The position numbers and the translations under genes were made by a program. A stretch of 13,297 bases of DNA from an uncultured Treponema sp. (lineage in GTDB: Bacteria > Spirochaetota > Spirochaetia > Treponematales > Treponemataceae). Location: contig CALBXN010000049.1 of assembly GCA_937890485.1 (NCBI GenBank), forward strand, positions 1-13,297, written 5' to 3'. Below the pieces are notes generated by a model. That model did no database searches. It worked only from the letters and a program-made list of their open reading frames with translations, and had not been told where the DNA came from. Within the stretch, counting starts at the first letter, position 1, and every line of letters starts with the position of its first letter. Below, in pieces: positions 7,997 through 13,297 of the stretch.

Positions 7997-9122
7997 GATA
8001 TGCGAAGGCGAAGAAGAGTCTGAAAAATTATTATCAAAATTTGAAACAAAAATCGCTTTAGTTTCACCTTCTTTTTATTCACAATTTCCAGAAAACATTA
8101 GTATCGAAAAAATAAATTTAGCACTAGAATTTTGTGGATTTTCAAAAATTTATCAAGTTAGCAAAAGCACATATCCAATTACAGAAGCAACTGCCCTTTA
8201 CATGAAAAATCATTCAGGACCGATAATATCTTCATCCTGTCCTGCTGTAATAAAGTTGATTCAAATTAGATTTCCAGATTTAATTGATAATCTTTTACCT
8301 GTAATTCCACCAGTTGAATTAGCTGCTATAGAAGCAAAAAAAGATAATCCTGAAGCAGGAGTCATTTTTATTTCACCCTGCCCTGCAAAAATTACAGCAT
8401 CACGCTCTCCTTTAGGTTACTCAAAATCTATGATAGATGGCTCAATTACAGCAAGTTCAATAGTTGTTTCAGTTTTAGGATTTTTAAGCAAAATTTCCGA
8501 AGATTTTGAAAACACAACTTTCGAAGAAGGAAATTTATGGTGTTCCTCACAAGGAGAAGCAGATTGCTTAGAAAAATTATTAAAAGAAAACAAAGCCACA
8601 CAAAAAAAGGATTTTTCTTGGATTTCTGCAAGTGGAATGTCAAATGTAATTCAAGTTTTAGAAGATGCTGAAGATGGAAAACTAGATTCCTTTGATTTTA
8701 TCGAGTTAAATTCTTGTATCGGAGGATGTATAGGTGGTGTGTTAAATGCAAAACCAATTCCTTTAGCAGAATCAATTTTAAGAAAACGTAAGAAAAAACT
8801 TCAAAACCAAAATGAAGAATTACAAAACACAAATTACACTTTGCCGGATAAAATTGATGAAATGCTCCTATGGAACGAAAAAATTTCGTCTCGCCCTGTA
8901 AGATTACTTAGTCCAATTTTTTCTGAAGCAAAGAAACTTATGGATGAAATTGAAAAAGTTCGAGAAGAATTACCCGGACTTGACTGTGGCTCATGCGGAG
9001 CTCCAAATTGTAATGCCTTGGCAGAAGATATTGTTAGAAAACGAGCAAAGAAAGAAGATTGTGTTACAATTTTGAAAAAGCAATACGAACAAATTCTTTT
9101 TGGAAAAAACAAAAATGAATAA
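7986..9122 (+). CDS. [FeFe]-hydrogenase H-domain protein with C-terminal Fe-S motif (putative sensory, group C/D-like)
   Basis: From the ATG at 7986 the product has 378 residues. The three H-cluster loops are recognisable: SSSCPAV with Cys85 (L1), SPCPAKI with Cys132 and Lys135 (L2), and NSCIGGCIGG with Cys244 and Cys248 (L3). All four cluster-ligand cysteines are therefore present. The usual proton-relay Cys before the L1 ligand is Ser84, and the methionines of MPC and MAC are Ser130 and Asn242. A charged linker (~265-330) leads to a CxxCx4Cx16C motif (Cys334, 337, 342, 359), which resembles the RnfB-type 4Fe-4S domain. This combination is what I know from putatively sensory [FeFe]-hydrogenases (HydS-like), not from bulk H2-producing enzymes. 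The frame is open back to a TTG at 7920, but nothing upstream of ~7986 resembles the family in this frame. There is no good Shine-Dalgarno, so translation is probably coupled to the ferredoxin ORF or depends on a frameshift. HydEFG maturases are not in the window. Confidence 0.85.
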   Translation: MLRKICEGEEESEKLLSKFETKIALVSPSFYSQFPENISIEKINLALEFCGFSKIYQVSKSTYPITEATALYMKNHSGPIISSSCPAVIKLIQIRFPDLIDNLLPVIPPVELAAIEAKKDNPEAGVIFISPCPAKITASRSPLGYSKSMIDGSITASSIVVSVLGFLSKISEDFENTTFEEGNLWCSSQGEADCLEKLLKENKATQKKDFSWISASGMSNVIQVLEDAEDGKLDSFDFIELNSCIGGCIGGVLNAKPIPLAESILRKRKKKLQNQNEELQNTNYTLPDKIDEMLLWNEKISSRPVRLLSPIFSEAKKLMDEIEKVREELPGLDCGSCGAPNCNALAEDIVRKRAKKEDCVTILKKQYEQILFGKNKNE

Positions 9123-9756
9123 ATTGCAAATTGAAATCTCCTCAATTCTCTTACAAAAAAAAGAGTTACGCCAAAAAGCAAAAGATTTACTAAAAACTTA
9201 TTCCATGGAAAAATTAGACGAAAAAAGCAAAAAAATTTGTAATCGTATTTTAGATTGGGAATTTTTTATTCAGGCAACAAATATTTTCTTTTTTATGCCA
9301 CTAAAATCAGAACCAAATATTCTTGAAATTATTGAAAAATCACTTTTACGAAATAAAAATTGTTTTATCCCCAAAGTAAATCAAGATGGAACAATGGATT
9401 TTTATAAACTTGATAATGATATAAAATTAAATAATCAAGTTGAAATTGGAAAGTACAATATTTTAGAACCTAAACAAGATTTAATAAAATTTAATACACA
9501 ACTTTTGTCAGATGATGATTTTTCTAATCAAAAAAATATTATTTTTATTCCTGCGACTGCTTTTGATAAAAATAAAAATCGTATTGGAAAAGGCAAAGGT
9601 TTTTATGACAAATTTTTATCAAAAATTACTATTCCCTACAAGACAAAAACTATTTTTGTTGGAATTTCTTTTAATTTTTTGATTTTTGACAAAGTTCCTG
9701 TGGAACAAACTGACATAAAAATGGATTTTATAATAACAGAAGATAATATATTTTAA
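9115..9756 (+). CDS. 5-formyltetrahydrofolate cyclo-ligase
   Basis: This 213-residue enzyme (5-FCL, also called MTHFS, YgfA or Fau) converts 5-formyl-THF to 5,10-methenyl-THF with ATP in one-carbon metabolism. Diagnostic parts are the N-terminal KKELRQKAK (15-23), FFFMPLKSEPN (58-68), the nucleotide-binding stretch IPATAFD with RIGKGKGFYDKF (145-167), and the end motif VPVEQTDIKMDFIITE (194-209). The length is normal for the family. I chose the ATG at 9115 because GGAA lies ~9 nt upstream and the N-terminus then fits. A TTG at 9100 in frame is less likely. The ATG overlaps the hydrogenase-like stop by 8 nt, so the gene is the last of the operon and probably translationally coupled. There is no obvious functional link to the hydrogenase module. 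Only A/T-only weak stems follow, with no convincing terminator. Confidence 0.92.
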   Translation: MNKLQIEISSILLQKKELRQKAKDLLKTYSMEKLDEKSKKICNRILDWEFFIQATNIFFFMPLKSEPNILEIIEKSLLRNKNCFIPKVNQDGTMDFYKLDNDIKLNNQVEIGKYNILEPKQDLIKFNTQLLSDDDFSNQKNIIFIPATAFDKNKNRIGKGKGFYDKFLSKITIPYKTKTIFVGISFNFLIFDKVPVEQTDIKMDFIITEDNIF

Positions 9757-9792
9757 AAATAAAAATTTTTGATTTTTTTTTAATTTTACGTA

Positions 9793-9821
9793 TTGACATT
9801 TTTTTTTACTTTTTGTAATAT
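9793..9821 (+). promoter_or_regulatory. Promoter of the tRNA-Asn gene
   Basis: A perfect TTGACA (9793-9798) and TAATAT (9816-9821) are separated by 17 nt, largely T. The predicted transcription start is near 9828, which is exactly where the structured leader begins. The gene is thus independently transcribed despite following the cyclo-ligase. Confidence 0.7.
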
Positions 9822-9827
9822 AAAAAA

Positions 9828-9857
9828 GCATTCAGCAATGAGTGCCTACGAAAGTAG
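9828..9857 (+). other. Structured tRNA leader: two abutting GNRA-tetraloop hairpins
   Basis: Hairpin 1 is GCATTCA / GCAA loop / TGAGTGC (9828-9845), 7 bp with one G-U pair. Hairpin 2 is CTAC / GAAA loop / GTAG (9846-9857), 4 bp. They touch with no spacer and end 4 nt before the first tRNA base at 9862. The predicted transcription start coincides with the first base of hairpin 1. The leader would be removed by RNase P. Its function is unknown to me. Confidence 0.55.
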
Positions 9858-9861
9858 ATAT

Positions 9862-9934
9862 TCCCCTGTAGCTCAGTCGGTAGAGCAACAGACTGTTAAT
9901 CTGTGGGTCCCTGGTTCAAGCCCTGGCGGGGGAG
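9862..9934 (+). tRNA. tRNA-Asn (GTT)
   Basis: The cloverleaf folds by eye. The acceptor is TCCCCTG/CGGGGGA (7 bp with one U-G pair), the D stem GCTC/GAGC, the anticodon stem ACAGA/TCTGT with loop CTGTTAA and anticodon GTT at 34-36, the variable loop GGGTC, and the T arm CCTGG-TTCAAGC-CCTGG. The discriminator is G (9934), as expected for Asn. The 3' CCA is not encoded (GCA follows the acceptor). The T stem has a U-U mismatch at 51-63. The gene has its own promoter and terminator. Confidence 0.95.
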
Positions 9935-9935
9935 C

Positions 9936-9966
9936 AAAAAGGTCGTTCAAATGAACGACCTTTTTT
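9936..9966 (+). terminator. Rho-independent terminator of tRNA-Asn
   Basis: GGTCGTTCA (9941-9949), an AA loop (9950-9951) and TGAACGACC (9952-9960) form a perfect 9-bp GC-containing stem. It is extended by A5/T5 flanks and followed by a T run. It begins 2 nt after the tRNA. The A-flank also gives a T-run on the minus strand, so it could work in both directions. Confidence 0.88.
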
Positions 9967-10000
9967 ATTTTAAACATATTTTTTTAACAAATTTTAAAAT

Positions 10001-10035
10001 AAAAAATGCCAACAGCATCTATTATACCGTTGGCA
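10001..10035 (-). terminator. Rho-independent terminator of the gpsA-ffh unit
   Basis: On the minus strand TGCCAAC (10035 to 10029), a 15-nt loop and GTTGGCA (10013 to 10007) form a 7-bp stem followed by six T (10006 to 10001). It lies 19 nt beyond the ffh stop. It and the tRNA terminator stand back to back between two converging units. Confidence 0.75.
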
Positions 10036-10054
10036 AATTCTATCAAAAAAAAGT

Positions 10055-11389
10055 TTAGAACATTCCACCGAATTGTTGCATCATTTTTTGTTGCATACCC
10101 TTATTCTTAGACATTTTTTTCATCATAAGACGAGTTTTTTCAAATTGTTTAATAAGTTTATTTACATCAGCAACACAAGTTCCAGAACCTTTAGCAATAC
10201 GTTTTCTTCGAGAAGGTCCAATAATTAAGTGATTTGCTCTTTCTTTTTTTGTCATTGAAAGGATAATTGCTTCTTGAACTTTCATTCCACTTGTATCTAT
10301 ATCTTGATCCCCAATTTGACCTACAAGACCAGGAATCATTTGCATTAAAGATTCCATTGGACCCATTTTCTTTACTCGCTGAAGTTGCTCCAACATATCT
10401 TGCAAAGTAAAATCGTTGCTTGCCATCTTCTTTTGCAATGCTTCAGCTTCTTCAAGATCAATTGTCTCTTGTGCTTTTTCAACAAGAGAAACAACATCAC
10501 CCATACCAAGAATACGACTTGCAATTCTATCTGGATGGAAAGGTTCAAAGTCTTCGATTTTTTCACCTGTACCGATAAATAAAATTGGCTTACCAGTTAC
10601 AGACTTTAATGAAAGAGCGGCACCTCCTCGAGCATCTGAATCAAACTTTGTTAGAATAACACCAGTTAAAGAAAGTTTTTCATCAAAAGTTTTAGCAACA
10701 TCAACTGCACTTTGACCAGTCATTGAATCTGCAACAAGAATCAATTCATCAGGATTTACTGCTTTTTTAATTTGTGCAATTTCATCCATCATGGATTCAT
10801 CAATTTGTAAACGACCTGCAGTATCGATAATCAATGTGTTAAAAGCATTTTTCTTTGCAAAATTTACAGCATTTTTTGCAACTTTTACAGCATCTTTAGT
10901 ATCTTCTTTGTAAACTTCTACACCGATTTTTTCACCAAGAACAGAAAGTTGTTCAACAGCAGCTGGACGAACAAGGTCACAGGCAGCAAGTAAAGGTTTT
11001 CTACCCTCTTTTTTTAATCTTGCAGCAAGTTTTGCAGCAGCAGTAGTTTTACCAGCACCTTGTAAACCAACATAAACGATGATTGATAATGTATCAGGAC
11101 CTTTTAATTGTAAATCTTTTTTTTCATCCCCTAACAAGGCACAAATTTTGTCGTGAACGATTTTAATAAATTGTTGCCCTGGATCAACTGCCCGAAGAAC
11201 TTTTTCACCCTTTGCTTCTTCGATTGTGCTATTTACAAAACGACGAACAACTCGTAAGTTTACATCAGCTTCAAGAAGTGCAATTTTAATTTGTTCAACT
11301 GCTTCTTCAATATTTTTTTCTGTAATTGTTGATTTTCCAGTAATTTTTCTAAAAACATCTGAAAAAGTATTTGTGATTTTCTCTAACAT
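10055..11389 (-). CDS. ffh: Signal recognition particle GTPase Ffh (SRP54)
   Basis: This is the protein subunit of the bacterial signal recognition particle. It binds 4.5S RNA and signal peptides of nascent membrane proteins and docks with FtsY. The 444 residues show the helical N domain (1-~95), the G domain with P-loop GLQGAGKTT (108-116), CDLVRPAA (137-144), DTAGR (189-193), TKFDSDARGGAALS (247-260) and the GTGEKIEDFEPF closing loop (~273-284). The methionine-rich M domain follows (~325-444), with GSGTCVADVNKL as RNA-binding signature and MMKKM and QQKMMQQFGGMF at the end. The length is normal. The ATG at 11387-11389 has AAAGGA about 9 nt upstream. It lies 22 nt after gpsA on the same strand, so the two probably share a transcript. 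A terminator follows. Convergent with tRNA-Asn. Confidence 0.97.
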   Translation of the reverse strand: MLEKITNTFSDVFRKITGKSTITEKNIEEAVEQIKIALLEADVNLRVVRRFVNSTIEEAKGEKVLRAVDPGQQFIKIVHDKICALLGDEKKDLQLKGPDTLSIIVYVGLQGAGKTTAAAKLAARLKKEGRKPLLAACDLVRPAAVEQLSVLGEKIGVEVYKEDTKDAVKVAKNAVNFAKKNAFNTLIIDTAGRLQIDESMMDEIAQIKKAVNPDELILVADSMTGQSAVDVAKTFDEKLSLTGVILTKFDSDARGGAALSLKSVTGKPILFIGTGEKIEDFEPFHPDRIASRILGMGDVVSLVEKAQETIDLEEAEALQKKMASNDFTLQDMLEQLQRVKKMGPMESLMQMIPGLVGQIGDQDIDTSGMKVQEAIILSMTKKERANHLIIGPSRRKRIAKGSGTCVADVNKLIKQFEKTRLMMKKMSKNKGMQQKMMQQFGGMF

Positions 11390-11411
11390 AAATTAAGTAT
11401 CCTTTGTAAAT

Positions 11412-12230
11412 TTAACTTAAAAGTTCTTTTAGGAAATCAAGAGGTTCAATTTCTCTATTCAAAATTCTGTATAAACCATTACAAATTGGTAATTTTATAT
11501 TTTTTTGTACAGAAATTTCATGAATATATTTACAAGCAACAACCCCTTCAGGAAGATATCCAATTTCACTAATTCTTGAAATCAAATCATCTAATGAAGA
11601 ATATTTTGCAAGTATATTTCCTTTTATAATATCTCGCCCAAAACGACGATTTCTTCCATATTTACTACGGCAAGTTACATCCAAATCTCCTACACCAGAA
11701 ATTGATGTAAAAGTTTCTGGATGAGTTGCTCCCATGGCAAAACCTAGTGTCTGAATTTCGTTCAATCCAGCAGCAAGAAGGAAAGATTCAGTATTATCTC
11801 CAAAAAGATCTGAATCTTCAGAAACAGCATCCAAACATCCGTAAACAACAGCAATAACATTTTTCGCAGCAGCACAAATTTGAACACCGATAACATCCAA
11901 ACTAGAATAAACCATTAATCCAGGACCTTTCATCACTTCTCTAAAGCGAATTGAATTTTTAGGATTTTCACTAGCAGCAATAAGTCCAGTTAATTTTCCC
12001 ATAGCAACTTCTTCTGCATGACTAGGTCCTGCAATATAAACTAAACTTTTTTTGTAGGAAGGAGGTAAAACTTCTTCTAAAGTATCAAGTATTAGTTTAG
12101 GACCATCATCAGATGGAATAAAACCTTTTGCAAGCACACCAATACAAGTTGAACCATCTGCGATAGAAGGAACATCAACTAATTGTTGAGCAGTTTTTGA
12201 ATTTTCCTGCTGGCAGCTTTTTAAAGTATC
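11412..12230 (-). CDS. gpsA: NAD(P)H-dependent glycerol-3-phosphate dehydrogenase, N-terminally truncated
   Basis: GpsA reduces dihydroxyacetone phosphate to sn-glycerol-3-phosphate for phospholipid synthesis. The readable part covers the end of the N-terminal domain and the whole C-terminal domain: CIGVLAKGFIP, AGPSHAEEVAMGKLTGLIA, the catalytic lysine region AAAKNVIAVVYG, GDNTESFLLAAGLNEI, SGVGDLDVTCRSKYGRNRRFGR (substrate binding) and YLPEGV. The usual ~340-residue enzyme begins with a GxGxWG dinucleotide-binding fold. This is absent: about 90-110 residues are missing. A GTG at 12135-12137 would give 241 residues, but the family-like frame continues past it (LVDVPSIADGSTCIGVLAKGF) to about codon 12228-12230 (DTLK), then diverges and meets a stop at 12252-12254. 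So the GTG is not the true start; the gene is cut at the junction near 12,230. As it stands the product could not bind NAD(P)H. Right of the cut an unrelated frame begins. Confidence 0.9.
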   Translation of the reverse strand, partial: DTLKSCQQENSKTAQQLVDVPSIADGSTCIGVLAKGFIPSDDGPKLILDTLEEVLPPSYKKSLVYIAGPSHAEEVAMGKLTGLIAASENPKNSIRFREVMKGPGLMVYSSLDVIGVQICAAAKNVIAVVYGCLDAVSEDSDLFGDNTESFLLAAGLNEIQTLGFAMGATHPETFTSISGVGDLDVTCRSKYGRNRRFGRDIIKGNILAKYSSLDDLISRISEIGYLPEGVVACKYIHEISVQKNIKLPICNGLYRILNREIEPLDFLKELLS

Positions 12231-12236
12231 CGAATG
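12226..12236. other. Sequence junction (recombination breakpoint or assembly chimera)
   Basis: gpsA homology on the minus strand stops and the unrelated plus-strand frame takes over within a few bases of 12,230. Both genes lack their N-terminal part at the same place. No inverted repeat, target duplication or att-like site is visible on the one side available. Confidence 0.6.
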
Positions 12237-13297
12237 AAAGCAGATGCAAACTTACAGACAATGTTCATAGTGCCATTACTCCGTCTCTTCATTATATCAG
12301 GGTATGGAAATATGTTGAAAAACATTTTATTAATAATTTCGATAAATCAATTATATCCCTTAATAAAGCAATTCGAAGAATTGAATATGAGACAATCAAT
12401 ACCAGACCTGTCAGCGACAGAATGTTAGACCGCTTATTTGATTTTCTTAACAGAAAAACAAAATATAAGCCACTTGTGCCAGCCGCATATCATTCAGTTA
12501 TTTTTGAACCGATCATTGATGATTTATTTAAAAGCAATATTACAGTAGATAAATCCTCGTATGATACTATCGATAAACTCTATGAACCGATCAAAAGCTC
12601 TGATGATTTTAATTTTTTCGTGGAGAACAGTAATCTTGTTGGACAAACATTTCTTGATGAAAATATTTTGAATAGCCATATTGAATCATTTGAAACTACT
12701 ATTACTACTCTCCCACTCACGGACGAGGAAATTATCTCACCTGTTTTAAATGATGATGTTTCTCCTAATGAATCCTTATTTCCGGTTTTTCAGGATATCT
12801 ATCCATTAAAACAGTTCGAGAATGTGTGCGTTCTTTATGAGCAGCCAAAGCAAAGTTCTCGTTCCATATTTACTGCATTTGTAGATCAAACTAAATACCT
12901 TGCTATGGAACCTGTTGAATTTAATGAACATAAAGGTCTTTTGCTTTCTAATGAACGCATGGAACTTTTGTTTCTTGATATTTCCTTTCATGGAGCAAAA
13001 TTCATCCGTAATTTGTCAGAACAAAATATCAGTATCTATTCAGTAAATGCATATTATACAGGATGTTTTCTATATTCACAGGGAGTATATAAGCTTCAAA
13101 TTCACGACTTAAGTCTTGCCTATACACTTGCTTTCGATGTTTTTATCAAAGGCCCCTCAGATTTTTTGAAATCCGGTTTTCCAAACATCTTATTTGATTA
13201 TGAGAATATATATAATCAGTGTCTCGATCATATGGATGAATTCAAAAGAGGAAAACTTGATACTCTTGAGAGCTTTTATGGAATTCTATTTTATGAC
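12230..13297 (+). CDS. Unrecognised protein, partial at both ends
   Basis: This frame is open for 356 codons from the gpsA junction to the last base of the window. It is in fact stop-free back to 12167, antisense to gpsA. The translation looks like genuine protein (for example VENSNLVGQTFLDENILN, LDISFHGAKFIRNLSEQNI, FPNILFDYENIYNQCLDHM). It has ATC, TCC, CTC and CCG codons that are rare in the AT-richest neighbours. No signal peptide, membrane segment or metal motif is obvious. The first in-frame ATG is at 12422 and has no Shine-Dalgarno, so the true start was probably lost at the junction. I do not recognise the family. The stretch around 12,870-13,140 reminds me faintly of the 3'-5' exonuclease-like fold of family A DNA polymerases on mobile elements, but this is a weak impression. 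The region holds nothing else that I can support. Confidence 0.65.

Noticed and set aside
9757..9780. Terminator after the cyclo-ligase gene
   Set aside because: Only A/T self-complementary runs are present, with no GC-containing stem; not distinguishable from background.
12135..12137. GTG as a genuine gpsA start
   Set aside because: GpsA-like sequence continues upstream in frame for about 30 codons, so the start is internal.
12234..12428. Plus-strand 64-codon ORF starting at ATG 12234
   Set aside because: It overlaps the 356-codon frame, lacks a Shine-Dalgarno, and the longer frame reads more like protein.
12806..12991. Minus-strand 61-codon ORF in the right-hand region
   Set aside because: It is a shadow of the long plus-strand frame and has low-complexity K/F composition.
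1..13297. CRISPR arrays, rRNA, insertion sequence ends or riboswitches
   Set aside because: No spaced direct repeats, transposase-like frames, terminal inverted repeats or known riboswitch cores were seen on reading both strands.

Overview
The window is AT-rich DNA whose protein sequences point to a treponeme (Spirochaetota). The 712-residue DUF4954-type protein, the style of the GpsA sequence, TTA/AAA-rich codon use and a tRNA-Asn without an encoded CCA all fit, but the assignment rests on recalled family resemblance, not a search. Everything up to about position 12,230 looks like one chromosome. The last ~1.07 kb has a different codon style and joins it in the middle of a gene.

Left part, minus strand: leuA (2-isopropylmalate synthase, with the regulatory domain) and a DUF4954 left-handed beta-helix protein. 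The second has a good sigma-70-like promoter (TTGACC-N17-TATTAT). Plus strand, 4100-6898: a large exported protein of M16-peptidase architecture whose zinc motif HxxEH is gone.

Middle, plus strand, 6921-9756: a tight operon of DRTGG-domain protein, GHKL ATPase, two-cluster ferredoxin domain, [FeFe]-hydrogenase-like H-domain protein with a C-terminal Fe-S motif, and 5-formyltetrahydrofolate cyclo-ligase. The first four resemble the accessory module found near trimeric hydrogenases in Firmicutes and Thermotogae and the putatively sensory group C/D hydrogenases. Here the ferredoxin and H-domain parts, normally one polypeptide, lie in different frames and overlap by 11 nt. No catalytic hydrogenase subunits are present in the window.

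Right part: a tRNA-Asn(GTT) gene has its own promoter, an unusual leader of two abutting GNRA-tetraloop hairpins and a strong terminator. It converges on a gpsA-ffh pair on the minus strand, which has its own terminator. gpsA has lost its N-terminal NAD-binding domain at about 12,230. From that point an uninterrupted plus-strand frame of 356 codons runs to the window edge, also without an evident start. This looks like a recombination breakpoint or a chimeric assembly join.

The most notable items are the frame-split sensory-type hydrogenase module, the structured tRNA leader, the catalytically degenerate M16 protein and the gpsA junction with its unrecognised ORF.
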